A stretch of DNA of 64,000 nucleotides from the NCBI RefSeq assembly GCF_000006945.2, contig NC_003197.2:4774001-4838000 (forward strand), read 5' to 3'. Each line of letters starts with the position of its first letter. The stretch's first letter is position 1. Of this stretch, positions 52,489-61,826 are shown piece after piece. The notes under the pieces are model-generated. The model worked only from the letters and a program-made list of their open reading frames with translations. It had not been told where the DNA came from and did no database searches. The translations under genes were made by a program, and so were the position numbers. This stretch comes from Salmonella enterica subsp. enterica serovar Typhimurium str. LT2. Its GTDB lineage: Bacteria; Pseudomonadota; Gammaproteobacteria; Enterobacterales; Enterobacteriaceae.

Positions 52489-54893
52489 TGACAGACTCCC
52501 TTTGCCGTTTCATAAAATGCCTCTTTATCCTGGGTTTTCTGCAGCGTGTAGTGGATGCGACACAGACGATTCATATCATCATCAGCGGCATATAACGCAG
52601 GATTATCCCCAACATCGGTGATAAATACGCGTCCGCTGTCGACAGCGCTGACCAAATAGTTATTTTTTTCATCTACAATGCTGGTGCCTTTAGGTAGCCA
52701 TGAGCCATCCGGACGCTTTACTGCCAGCATCACACGGCGTGTATTCAGCACGTTGAAATCCAGTACCCGAAAAGCGCTGTGCGCGACGGTAATATTCTTA
52801 ATACCGTTTGCCAGTTCCATACTCTTTGGTAGCGTATTCGCATTAACCTCTACGCGGGATTTCCGCCATTCAGTTAGCCCCGGAATGACGGCTTGCCCCC
52901 AGTGGTCAGTCCAGATTCGCCCCTGTGGCGTGGCGATTTCAATGCCGCTTTCTGGTTCACTCAGGCGTGCGATAGCAAAGGTATTTTTGATTGTATAAGG
53001 CGAGAACGTTATGCCATGTTCGTGTGCAGCGATGCCTCCGCTGAAGGTTGCGTTATAGTTGCGGTAATTATCGCCATCAGTGCCGCCGCCCACGCTGAGT
53101 TGAGTGTAATGAAGATTGCTATTGAGATTACCGTTGAAGCTATTTTGCTGGTTTTTTGCATCACGATCCGCAGAAATATAGTAATGGGTATCTTTACTCA
53201 GCGAACCATTATTTTGTAGCCCGTAGGTTGTTTTATCACCTTGATTACGCATATAAGCGCCGACGCGCTGCTCACCTAGTGGAATGCTGATGTTGATGTA
53301 AAACATATCATCATCATTACTGTCGTTATGATTCTCATCATCCTGATTAACAGCGTGCTGCCAGTTAGCGGTAATTGAGGCATATTTAAACGTTTTGCCC
53401 CAGGAAGCCATTATACTGCGAGAGTCGTTGTCATTATCCGTAGCCTGATAAGTGTAATAACCCAGAGAGAAGGTACCTAACAGATTATGGTTCCAGGCAA
53501 TATTAGCACTGGAGCTACTTTGATATTCGTAAGCATCTTTATTGAGCGCATCCGTTAACTCACGATATCCGTCGCTGTAGCGGGCGGTACTGACGTCAAG
53601 TCTAATTTCCCCGGGCAGCGCCATGCTGGCGCGTAGTTCACTTTTCGCACCCTGCAGAGATTCGCCAAAGGACGCTTTACTGCCCAGCATTGAGCCGGAA
53701 AACGTCCATTTATTGGTTGGAAGCCATTGCAGCATCCCTCCTGCCGCTTGATAGTCTTGTGCCAGTACGCCAGACGCCTGCGCCAGCCAGTTTTCACTCA
53801 GTTTCCAACCATCGCTGATGTTATAGATCCAGGGGAGCGAATAGTCGCTGGTGGTATCACGTATGCGCCCTATGGACATTGTTAAGCCTGCGGGCGTGAG
53901 TTCGCGTAAATTAAAGGATACTGCCGGCACCGTGAAGGTTGTCGTTGAGCCATCGGTTTCAACGACGCTGACGTTAAGGTCGGTATTGCTGCGTATGATG
54001 GGGACATTTTCAAGGGTAAATGCCCCAGCGTTCACTGGTGCGGTATAAATAATCTGTCCGGACTGACGAACTTCAACGCGAGCCTGGTGGGTTCGGGCAA
54101 TACCGTTAATGGTTACGCCTTGTGTATCCTGTGCCAGCCCTTGTTCAGGGATAAGCTGTACGCCGTTGATCGGCGCGCCACTGAATAGACTGGAGTTGAC
54201 GTTGATCTGCCCAACTTGCGCACGCATTTTTTGTGCCTGAAATACGTGCTCCGCATAGGTATATAGACTATCGGTACGGTATTCTCCATCATTATTCGTC
54301 AGCATGTAGCGGCTGCGCAGCGTCCATTCCGCGAAGTTTAAGCCAGCTTCAAGGTTTGCCTGGGCATAGTTTCGGCTATCGCTACCGGATGACTCGCTGC
54401 GACTGGCGTACAGGTTATAGTTAAATAACCCGGCGGTGCCGCCTTTAATCACGTTGTTTAGCGATAGTAAGTTATTATCCAGAGCCTGTGCCGGAACAAA
54501 AAGCTCCAGCGATTCACTGTTTGGCAGTGGGGTAATAATCGCTGAGGGATAATCTTCTTGTAGGCTATGGCAGGTTTCTTTGGCGCTGATATTAAGCGAA
54601 ACGAGCCCGCTGGCGCTGAGGAAATCGTCATCCACGCAAAGCTGGCCTTCTGTGTCGAAACGCGCGACCAACGACCCTCTATTTACGCCATTGATCTTTA
54701 CCATGACGGTGTGGCTGCCTGGTAGAAAGCGCGGCGCGCGGGAAAAATATTGTGCGACGTTGGGGCTAATGCCTCTGGAGGTGAGAATACCCATGTCAAA
54801 ATTCAGCTCCTCCGCCAGAGCTGAAAACGTCGTGGTTGCCAGTGAGCAATAAAGCGCAGTTTTGATGTATAGCGGCAGTTTTAAATACTTCAC
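52485..54893 (-). CDS. stjB: Fimbrial outer-membrane usher (Stj type)
   Basis: An 802-residue PapC/FimD-type usher that assembles pilus subunits across the outer membrane. It has a signal peptide (cleavage after FSALA, about 27), an N-terminal chaperone-binding domain (LNFDMGILTSRGISPNVAQYF), a 24-strand barrel with plug in the middle, and a C-terminal domain with the cysteine pair CRIHYTL...GVC. No frameshift or stop disrupts it. Symbol from memory of the Salmonella stj operon, in which the usher is stjB. Confidence 0.82.
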   Translation of the reverse strand: MKYLKLPLYIKTALYCSLATTTFSALAEELNFDMGILTSRGISPNVAQYFSRAPRFLPGSHTVMVKINGVNRGSLVARFDTEGQLCVDDDFLSASGLVSLNISAKETCHSLQEDYPSAIITPLPNSESLELFVPAQALDNNLLSLNNVIKGGTAGLFNYNLYASRSESSGSDSRNYAQANLEAGLNFAEWTLRSRYMLTNNDGEYRTDSLYTYAEHVFQAQKMRAQVGQINVNSSLFSGAPINGVQLIPEQGLAQDTQGVTINGIARTHQARVEVRQSGQIIYTAPVNAGAFTLENVPIIRSNTDLNVSVVETDGSTTTFTVPAVSFNLRELTPAGLTMSIGRIRDTTSDYSLPWIYNISDGWKLSENWLAQASGVLAQDYQAAGGMLQWLPTNKWTFSGSMLGSKASFGESLQGAKSELRASMALPGEIRLDVSTARYSDGYRELTDALNKDAYEYQSSSSANIAWNHNLLGTFSLGYYTYQATDNDNDSRSIMASWGKTFKYASITANWQHAVNQDDENHNDSNDDDMFYINISIPLGEQRVGAYMRNQGDKTTYGLQNNGSLSKDTHYYISADRDAKNQQNSFNGNLNSNLHYTQLSVGGGTDGDNYRNYNATFSGGIAAHEHGITFSPYTIKNTFAIARLSEPESGIEIATPQGRIWTDHWGQAVIPGLTEWRKSRVEVNANTLPKSMELANGIKNITVAHSAFRVLDFNVLNTRRVMLAVKRPDGSWLPKGTSIVDEKNNYLVSAVDSGRVFITDVGDNPALYAADDDMNRLCRIHYTLQKTQDKEAFYETAKGVCQ

Positions 54894-54906
54894 GTGCTAG
54901 CTCTCA

Positions 54907-55614
54907 TTACGGCACCAGCGGTGAGGTAAAGCTGGGGACTTCAATGCCGTAACGGCTGGCAGGATAAAAACGTACGGATGTATCAGCAGCAAAGGGCGTT
55001 TTTATACTGACGTTCAATGTTTCGCCGGGCAGAATATAGGTTTTTTTAATCGTGCCTTCGCCCCCGGAAGGTAAGAAGGTAATATTTTGGGCTAAACGTA
55101 CAACGTAGGGAGACGGATTTTTGACGTTGATTGTTTGTCCGTTTCTGGACCAGGTTAATAATTTCCAGGCATCAGTAACGACCGGTAGATTTTTAGGACG
55201 AATTAATACCGGCAAATCCTGGCGTAGATTAAAACCTATTTTCATTCCTTTATCGGTAGATTTCGGAGGAATACCTTCAAACGTGACGCGCTTATAGTGC
55301 TCGACGGTGAGCGGTTCCGTACTTTCCATAATAAAGCGTAGTTGCTGCTGCTGGCCTGCTTCAACGCGAACAACTGGTTGAGTGACATCCAGTTTCACAC
55401 CATTGTCGTCAGGTAAATCAACGACGGTGGTATATAACAAAGCCGGATTGCTGTCGGTGTTTTTAACATTCATTACGCCGCTGTGTGTGGATTCTTCAAT
55501 CACCAGTAGCGTAGTTTCCGGTACCATGCCGGCAGCGTTAGCCTGTGAAAAGAGTGTTGAAAAAACAAAGGGGACGCTGAGTAATAATAATGGAAGTTTA
55601 GTCACTGCTGGCAT
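54907..55614 (-). CDS. stjC: Periplasmic fimbrial chaperone (Stj type)
   Basis: A 235-residue PapD-like chaperone. Signal peptide to about residue 27 (SQANA), then two immunoglobulin-like domains; the domain-1 G1 strand region reads RQDLPVLIRPKNLP, which includes the lysine/arginine pair used to hold subunit carboxylates. The ATG at 55614 has AAGGA eight bases upstream; the frame is open to 55650. Thirteen bp upstream of the usher. Symbol from memory, moderate certainty. Confidence 0.8.
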   Translation of the reverse strand: MPAVTKLPLLLLSVPFVFSTLFSQANAAGMVPETTLLVIEESTHSGVMNVKNTDSNPALLYTTVVDLPDDNGVKLDVTQPVVRVEAGQQQQLRFIMESTEPLTVEHYKRVTFEGIPPKSTDKGMKIGFNLRQDLPVLIRPKNLPVVTDAWKLLTWSRNGQTINVKNPSPYVVRLAQNITFLPSGGEGTIKKTYILPGETLNVSIKTPFAADTSVRFYPASRYGIEVPSFTSPLVP

Positions 55615-55691
55615 CAGAATTAGTCCTTTAATTTTAATCTGTCTCCCCATAATAAGGGAGACAGATCAATAACCTTTTTACACGGTCTGGA

Positions 55692-56381
55692 TCAGAGATA
55701 TTTAAGCGTGATGGTTGCCTGACCATCCAGATCAGTATCATCAGTAATGGCCAGCGTTGCAGTATTCTGAATAGCCAGTGAGGTTTTCAGCGGGAAAATG
55801 GCGAGGGTATACGGAACCGGTTCGGTGGTGCCTTTTGTAGCAACGGTAAACATTTCCATATTGCCGTTTTTGATAATCCCGGTGGAAGACTTCTGCCAGA
55901 CTGGGCTATCAACGGTTCCTGAGATAGCGTCAGATTTTACACCATCAGCGGTAACGTTCGCGGTATCGGTATAAATAGAGAACGCGCCGATTTTTACACC
56001 TTCGGTTGTTTTGCCAACGCCGTAGGACATTGTGGTATCAGATACTATACTATTAGTCATATCGCCATTGGCTATGGAGATAACGGATGCGCCTGGGTGG
56101 GTGTCCGCACGGTCATCGGTAATAGTCCATGCTGCTTTGGTTGCAGACGGACAAGAGATACTCAGAGAGACATCTTTAGTACCCAGTTGGTTTACATCGG
56201 TTGCGGAAAGTGTGGCGAGGCGGATAGTACCGTAATCAACCACGCCGCCGCCGCTGAGTTCTGGGGTACAACCACCAACAACCAGTTGACCGGTGACTTT
56301 TAATACGGCAGTAGTGTCAGCATTCACGCTGGTTGTAGCAAAGGAAGCTGCAATTGCAGTAATAAGCAAAATTTTTTTCAT
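55692..56381 (-). CDS. DUF1120 exported fimbrial-type subunit, second copy
   Basis: A 229-residue exported protein (signal peptide to about residue 21, SVNA). The mature part starts TAVLKVTGQLVVGGCTPELS and ends DGQATITLKYL, the DUF1120 plan: an N-terminal strand rich in alternate hydrophobic residues, a disulfide (GGCTPEL...SISCPS) and a pilin-like C-terminal strand. It is clearly a paralogue of the gene at 56429-57118 (same length, same start and end motifs). Probably a secreted structural subunit assembled by the chaperone and usher next door. Confidence 0.78.
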   Translation of the reverse strand: MKKILLITAIAASFATTSVNADTTAVLKVTGQLVVGGCTPELSGGGVVDYGTIRLATLSATDVNQLGTKDVSLSISCPSATKAAWTITDDRADTHPGASVISIANGDMTNSIVSDTTMSYGVGKTTEGVKIGAFSIYTDTANVTADGVKSDAISGTVDSPVWQKSSTGIIKNGNMEMFTVATKGTTEPVPYTLAIFPLKTSLAIQNTATLAITDDTDLDGQATITLKYL

Positions 56382-56428
56382 TATAGTTCCATTAAAGAGG
56401 TGTTGAATATTCCATGTGAATGCTGGAG

Positions 56429-57118
56429 TTACAGATATACGAGTGTAAAGGTCGCCTGACCATCAAGCGTGGTGTTATCGGTAATAGCCAGTGTGTCCGT
56501 TCCCTGTATAGCGGCAGCTACGCGTATAGGAAATGTTGCGGTGGTAAAAGCAACGGGGCCATTTCCATCGCCGACACTATATGTAGTGCGGGTTGGAAAT
56601 GTATTTGTAAGCGCAACGTATTCGTTTGATGCTAAAGCCCAGACACCAGGATTCGAATCATTTGACGCTACCATCTTCGTCTTAACTCCATCGGCGGTCG
56701 AATTATTCGCGTCTATGGAGAGGCCGTATGCACCAATCTTGATACCATCTGCTGTTGTACCCAGGCCTAGCTGATAGTTTGGTATTCTATTGTTCTGACC
56801 GCCAAATGTTGCGTTATCGATAGTCAGCGTTGTCGCCGAATCGCCATGATTGTCGGTAGCGACCCAGCCAACTTTTGCCGGTGCAAGGCACTGAATCGTG
56901 AGTGTTATATCTTTGTATCCCAGTTGATTCGTCTGAGTTGGCAGCAGATCGCTAACGGCCTTAGTACCGAAATCTACAACGCCACCATCACTTAACTCTG
57001 GTATACATGCGCCGTTGGTTAAAACGCCAGTCAGTTTTAATACAGCAGTGGATTCAACCGCTTGCGCTGAAGTTGATAATCCTATTATGACAGAGGTCGC
57101 TATTAATAATTTTTTCAT
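56429..57118 (-). CDS. DUF1120 exported fimbrial-type subunit, first gene of the cluster
   Basis: A 229-residue paralogue of its downstream neighbour, with a signal peptide to about residue 20 (SAQA), the TAVLKLTGVLTNGACIPELS opening, a two-cysteine loop (ACIPEL...TIQCLAP) and the DGQATFTLVYL C terminus. The two differ most between residues 85 and 200. First in the operon, so likely the most abundant subunit. The cluster order here is subunit, subunit, chaperone, usher, accessory protein. Confidence 0.78.
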   Translation of the reverse strand: MKKLLIATSVIIGLSTSAQAVESTAVLKLTGVLTNGACIPELSDGGVVDFGTKAVSDLLPTQTNQLGYKDITLTIQCLAPAKVGWVATDNHGDSATTLTIDNATFGGQNNRIPNYQLGLGTTADGIKIGAYGLSIDANNSTADGVKTKMVASNDSNPGVWALASNEYVALTNTFPTRTTYSVGDGNGPVAFTTATFPIRVAAAIQGTDTLAITDNTTLDGQATFTLVYL

Positions 57119-57389
57119 CAGTAATCCCTAACGATTAAGTATATTTCCAAATGACATGTAATGCGCGGGTCGGGATTCTATGAAGATAATGATATGTTGT
57201 AAATTTAATAAAATTAAATCTTGGTTAAGAAAAACTTTAATCATCATTGGTGATGATAAATGGTTTATAATTCGCTGGGTTTATGAAGTGCGGGGAAATA
57301 ATATTAATTTTAAAGAATATAGTAGTTAGTGAGTGTGTTTTAACTATTTGTGCTATTCACTCATTTTTCAGAATATGTTGTTATGTTTA
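57119..57389. other. AT-rich region upstream of the fimbrial cluster
   Basis: No gene is seen in these 271 bases; very AT-rich, with the fimbrial promoter expected here. The character suggests H-NS silencing. Confidence 0.5.
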
Positions 57390-57427
57390 AATAATATCAG
57401 AGACACATTCGTCTCTCTGATATTATT
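57390..57427. terminator. Palindromic terminator of lplA
   Basis: A 14-bp perfect stem aataatatcagaga / tctctgatattatt around ten bases, ending in an AT-rich tail that provides a T-tract in both directions. Confidence 0.8.
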
Positions 57428-57430
57428 CAT

Positions 57431-58447
57431 TTAGCGCACAGCTTCTGCAATCCACGCCGACAGTTCCCGCAGTTCTTTTTCCTGCTCCGGGAAATCAACC
57501 AGTAGCGCCTCGCACGTTTCCTGTAGTTTATCCGCGCGGTACAAACACCCTTGCAGCCGCTCGGCCAGCGCTTCCAGCGGTGCCGGGTTCAGGCTATCGG
57601 TAAATGCCTGTGCGCGGGTAATCACACCTTTCTCGACGTCAAAATGCAGCTCGACGCCGCCCCAGGTGAAACGCTCGTCCAGCAGATGGCTGAACGCTGG
57701 TGCCTGGCCGAAATTCCACTCCCAACTGCTCTGGCGCGCAAAGGTTTCGGCAAAATTCGGCAGATCCGGCGTTTTATCCGGTGAAATCACTTCCGCGTCG
57801 ACGCGTTCGCCGTAATGGGCGAAAAAGGCTTCCGTGACCGCCTGGCAGACCTGTTCATGGGTGATACCCGGTAATAGCTCGGTAAGATTGGCCACGCGGG
57901 AGCGAACGGAGGTGATTCCTTTCGCCGCAAGTTTCTTTTTATCGGGATTCAGATAGTTTGCCAGACGGCTGAGGTCTGCATTCAGCAGCAGCGTACCGTG
58001 ATGGAAGCCGCGATCTTTGGTTTCGCGATAGGCTGAACCGGAGACTTTGCGATCGCCGTCCGGCGTTTTTACGACCAGATCGTTGCGTCCCGAAGCATCG
58101 GCCATGACCCCCAGCGAATTCAGCGCCGCGAGCACAATATGGGTGGAGATGGTTTTATCGTATTCCGGTTTACCAGCCATAAAGGTAAAGCAGGTATTAC
58201 CGAGGTCATGGAATACCGCGCCGCCGCCGCTGCTACGGCGGGCCAGACGGACATTATCTTCTTCCATACGCCGCGTATTACACTCTTTCCACGGGTTTTG
58301 CGCGCGTCCAATGACCACCGTATCCGCGTTGCGCCACAGGAACAGCACGCGCTGGGTGGCGGGCATCTGGCGGAAAATGCACTCCTCGACCGCCAGGTTA
58401 AACCAGGGATCGTAAGAGTCAGAAATAAGCAGGCGTAATGTTGTCAT
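57431..58447 (-). CDS. lplA: Lipoate-protein ligase A
   Basis: A 338-residue enzyme that adenylates lipoate and attaches it to E2/H proteins. N-terminal catalytic domain with [15 protein letters not shown] (about residues 70-84) and catalytic Lys134 in RKVSGSAY, and a C-terminal accessory domain after about 250. Length matches E. coli. Downstream of ytjB on the same strand. Confidence 0.96.
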
Positions 58448-58480
58448 AGTGGTTTTCCTTACCTTTATTAAGCCGTCATT

Positions 58481-59125
58481 TTACTCTTTTTCCTCACGCT
58501 CTTCCTCTTCCGGAACAGGCTTGCTGGCCGTTAGCAGGAAGGGCGACTGCTGCCAGCGGGTGCGTTTACCTTGTAGCAAGGTGCGCGTCAGCACCACGCC
58601 TATCGCCAGCGAGAGTAGCAGCATCAGGCGTAGAATGTTGGTGGTGTTATCGACCTGCTTTGCTTCGGTGGCCAGCGTGTGGGTATCCAGCGTTAGACGC
58701 AGGTAGCCCAATGGGCCGTTTTTCCCCTGGATAGGCTCGACAATTTGTTGGTTAAAATAGCTGCCCGCTTTTTTGCCATCCAGCGCCAGCCTGTCGCGCA
58801 CATTGACGCTTTCGCCAGCGCGAGTAATAAGATCGCCCTGTTCATCATAGACGCCGGCATCCAGAATACGGCTCTCTTGCGTGAGCTGACGCAGCACGGC
58901 GTTGATGCGATTTTCATCCGGTGTTTCGCTGCGCATCAGCGGGGCGATGTTGAGCGTCACCTGGCGCGCCAGCGTGCGGGCCAGCTCTTCCAGCTGCGGG
59001 TTGCGCTGTCGCTGGTGGTTTTGACTAAACCAGGACGCGCCCTGCATAAGCGCGACGAGCAGTGTGAGACAGAACAATACAATGACTGCACGATGCAGCC
59101 GAAATTTCAGTTTTGCGCGAGCCAT
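58481..59125 (-). CDS. ytjB: Membrane protein YtjB (Smp)
   Basis: A 214-residue inner-membrane protein (Smp family): basic start MARAKLKFRLHRAVI, membrane helix at about 13-31, a periplasmic domain (about 32-165) with GVYDEQGDLITRAGES, a second helix (about 170-186) and a charged tail ending EEEEREEKE. The periplasmic part resembles an AHA/PAS-like sensor. Divergent from serB as in E. coli; function unknown. Confidence 0.9.
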   Translation of the reverse strand: MARAKLKFRLHRAVIVLFCLTLLVALMQGASWFSQNHQRQRNPQLEELARTLARQVTLNIAPLMRSETPDENRINAVLRQLTQESRILDAGVYDEQGDLITRAGESVNVRDRLALDGKKAGSYFNQQIVEPIQGKNGPLGYLRLTLDTHTLATEAKQVDNTTNILRLMLLLSLAIGVVLTRTLLQGKRTRWQQSPFLLTASKPVPEEEEREEKE

Positions 59126-59241
59126 ATTCCACCTGCTGAAAATTTGAGGCTTAATGTTGCCAGAAGCGATGGTTACAAGGTAGCCTCATGCGTTATTTTC
59201 CGCGGGGCGGTTACCGGCCTGAACGATTTACAGGAGCTTTA

Positions 59242-60210
59242 ATGCCTAACATTACCTGGTGCGATCTGCCTGAAGATGTCTCTTTATGGCCTGGTTTGCC
59301 TCTTTCTTTAAGCGGCGACGAGGTGATGCCTCTGGATTACCATGCAGGCCGCAGCGGTTGGCTGCTGTATGGGCGCGGGCTGGATAAGCAGCGTTTAACT
59401 CAATATCAGACCAAACTGGGCGCCGCAATGGTGATTGTCGCCGCCTGGTGCGTGGAGGATTATCAGGTCATTCGTCTGGCGGGGTCGCTGACGCCGCGTG
59501 CGACGCGGCTGGCGCATGAGGCGCAGCTGGATGTCGCGCCGCTGGGTAAAATTCCGCATCTGCGCACGCCGGGGCTGCTGGTGATGGATATGGATTCCAC
59601 GGCGATCCAAATTGAGTGTATCGATGAAATCGCGAAGCTGGCCGGTACCGGTGAGAAGGTGGCTGAAGTGACGGAGCGCGCGATGCGCGGCGAGCTTGAT
59701 TTTACCGCCAGCCTGCGCAGCCGCGTGGCGACGCTGAAAGGCGCGGATGCCGATATTTTGCGACAGGTGCGCGGGAATCTGCCGCTAATGCCAGGATTAA
59801 CGCAGTTGGTGCTAAAACTGGAAGCGCTCGGCTGGAAAATCGCTATCGCCTCCGGCGGCTTCACTTTCTTCGCCGACTATCTGCGTGACCAGCTACGTCT
59901 GACGGCGGCAGTCGCCAATGAACTGGAGATCATGGACGGTAAATTTACCGGCCACGTTATCGGCGATATTGTGGATGCTGAGTATAAAGCCAATACCTTG
60001 CTTCGTCTGGCGCAAGAGCATGACATCCCGCTGGCGCAGACGGTGGCGATTGGCGACGGCGCTAACGATCTGCCAATGATCAAAGCGGCAGGGTTAGGTA
60101 TTGCCTTCCATGCCAAGCCAAAAGTAAACGAAAAGACGGAGATTACGATCCGCCACGCTGACCTGATGGGCGTGTTTTGCATTCTCTCCGGCAGCATGAA
60201 CCAGAAATGA
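59242..60210 (+). CDS. serB: Phosphoserine phosphatase SerB
   Basis: A 322-residue HAD phosphatase making L-serine in the last step of the phosphorylated pathway. N-terminal regulatory part (about 1-105), then the HAD motif DMDST with nucleophile Asp116 and acid/base Asp118, ASGGF (motif II) and GDGANDLPM (motif IV). The ATG at 59242 is preceded by CAGGAG and gives the E. coli length; the frame is open from 59188. Confidence 0.97.
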   Translation: MPNITWCDLPEDVSLWPGLPLSLSGDEVMPLDYHAGRSGWLLYGRGLDKQRLTQYQTKLGAAMVIVAAWCVEDYQVIRLAGSLTPRATRLAHEAQLDVAPLGKIPHLRTPGLLVMDMDSTAIQIECIDEIAKLAGTGEKVAEVTERAMRGELDFTASLRSRVATLKGADADILRQVRGNLPLMPGLTQLVLKLEALGWKIAIASGGFTFFADYLRDQLRLTAAVANELEIMDGKFTGHVIGDIVDAEYKANTLLRLAQEHDIPLAQTVAIGDGANDLPMIKAAGLGIAFHAKPKVNEKTEITIRHADLMGVFCILSGSMNQK

Positions 60211-60236
60211 TTAACCTGCCCAATGGCAAGGCGACC

Positions 60237-60268
60237 GTAGGCCGGATAAGCGCCAGCGCCATCCGGCA
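60237..60268. repeat. REP element between serB and radA
   Basis: gtaggccggataagcgccagcgccatccggca, 25 bp before the radA start. Confidence 0.88.
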
Positions 60269-60293
60269 ACAGCGTTAACGAAAGAGGTAAAAC

Positions 60294-61676
60294 GTGGCAA
60301 AAGCTCCCAAACGCGCCTTTGTTTGTAATGAATGTGGTGCCGATTACCCACGCTGGCAGGGGCAATGCAGCGCCTGCCATGCCTGGAACACCATTACCGA
60401 GGTGCGCCTTGCCGCGTCGCCGACGGTGGCGCGTAACGAACGTCTGAGCGGATACGCCGGCAGTGCGGGCGTATCAAAAGTGCAGAAACTGTCTGACATC
60501 AGTCTTGAGGAACTGCCGCGCTTTTCTACCGGTTTTAAAGAGTTTGACCGCGTGCTGGGCGGCGGGGTGGTACCCGGCAGCGCCATTTTGATTGGCGGTA
60601 ACCCCGGCGCGGGCAAATCAACGTTGCTGCTGCAAACGCTGTGCAAGCTCGCCGAGCAGATGAAAACGCTGTACGTCACCGGCGAAGAGTCGCTACAGCA
60701 GGTGGCGATGCGTGCGCACCGTCTCGGCCTGCCGACCGCTAATCTGAATATGCTCTCCGAAACCAGCATCGAGCAGATCTGCCTGATAGCGGAAGAAGAA
60801 CAGCCGAAACTGATGGTGATCGACTCTATACAGGTGATGCATATGGCGGATATCCAGTCGTCGCCAGGCAGCGTCGCCCAGGTCCGCGAAACGGCAGCCT
60901 ACCTGACGCGCTTCGCCAAAACGCGCGGCGTGGCGATCGTGATGGTCGGCCACGTCACCAAAGACGGGTCGCTGGCGGGGCCGAAAGTGCTGGAACACTG
61001 TATCGATTGCTCAGTATTGCTCGACGGCGACGCTGATTCTCGTTTCCGCACGCTGCGCAGCCACAAAAACCGCTTTGGCGCAGTCAATGAGCTGGGCGTC
61101 TTCGCCATGACCGAACAGGGGTTGCGCGAAGTGAGCAATCCGTCCGCCATCTTTTTAAGCCGTGGCGATGAGGTCACTTCCGGCAGTTCAGTGATGGTCG
61201 TCTGGGAAGGCACGCGACCGTTGCTGGTGGAGATTCAGGCGCTGGTCGATCACTCGATGATGGCGAACCCCAGACGCGTGGCGGTCGGTCTGGAACAAAA
61301 CCGTCTGGCAATCCTGCTGGCGGTGCTGCACCGACACGGCGGTCTGCAAATGTCGGATCAGGACGTCTTCGTTAACGTGGTCGGCGGCGTGAAAGTCACC
61401 GAAACCAGCGCGGATCTGGCTTTACTGCTGGCGATGGTCTCCAGCCTGCGTGACAGGCCGTTGCCGCAGGATCTGGTGGTGTTTGGCGAAGTGGGGCTGG
61501 CAGGCGAGATTCGTCCGGTGCCGAGCGGGCAGGAGCGTATTTCCGAGGCGGCGAAACACGGCTTTCGTCGGGCGATTGTGCCTGCCGCCAACGTACCGAA
61601 AAAGCCGCCGGAAGGAATGCTGGTGTTCGGTGTTAAAAAGCTCGCAGATGCGTTAAGCGTGTTTGACGACTTATAA
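60294..61676 (+). CDS. radA: DNA repair helicase RadA (Sms)
   Basis: A 460-residue RecA-like branch-migration protein. The N-terminal zinc finger is CNECG...CSACH (residues about 11-32), Walker A is GGNPGAGKST (Lys108), the RadA motif KNRFG lies near 258-262, and the C-terminal Lon-like domain (VFGEVGLAGEIRPVP) is intact. The start is a GTG at 60294 with AAAGAGGTAAAA upstream. Confidence 0.96.
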   Translation: MAKAPKRAFVCNECGADYPRWQGQCSACHAWNTITEVRLAASPTVARNERLSGYAGSAGVSKVQKLSDISLEELPRFSTGFKEFDRVLGGGVVPGSAILIGGNPGAGKSTLLLQTLCKLAEQMKTLYVTGEESLQQVAMRAHRLGLPTANLNMLSETSIEQICLIAEEEQPKLMVIDSIQVMHMADIQSSPGSVAQVRETAAYLTRFAKTRGVAIVMVGHVTKDGSLAGPKVLEHCIDCSVLLDGDADSRFRTLRSHKNRFGAVNELGVFAMTEQGLREVSNPSAIFLSRGDEVTSGSSVMVVWEGTRPLLVEIQALVDHSMMANPRRVAVGLEQNRLAILLAVLHRHGGLQMSDQDVFVNVVGGVKVTETSADLALLLAMVSSLRDRPLPQDLVVFGEVGLAGEIRPVPSGQERISEAAKHGFRRAIVPAANVPKKPPEGMLVFGVKKLADALSVFDDL

Positions 61677-61706
61677 TTCTCTGTATGTAGTGATGTTGTA
61701 TAATTT

Positions 61707-61794
61707 GCCGGATGGCGATGCAATGCGTCTTATCCGGCCTACGGATTGATACGGATTGATGTTGTAGGCCTGATAAGCGAAGCGCCATCAGGCA
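61707..61794. repeat. Two REP units before nadR
   Basis: Units at 61707-61742 and 61763-61794 facing each other, with a direct repeat of tacggattga between them. The second ends 32 bp before the nadR start. Confidence 0.88.
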
Positions 61795-61826
61795 GTGTTA
61801 TGCGATTTTTCCAGCAGGAGGCTCTT

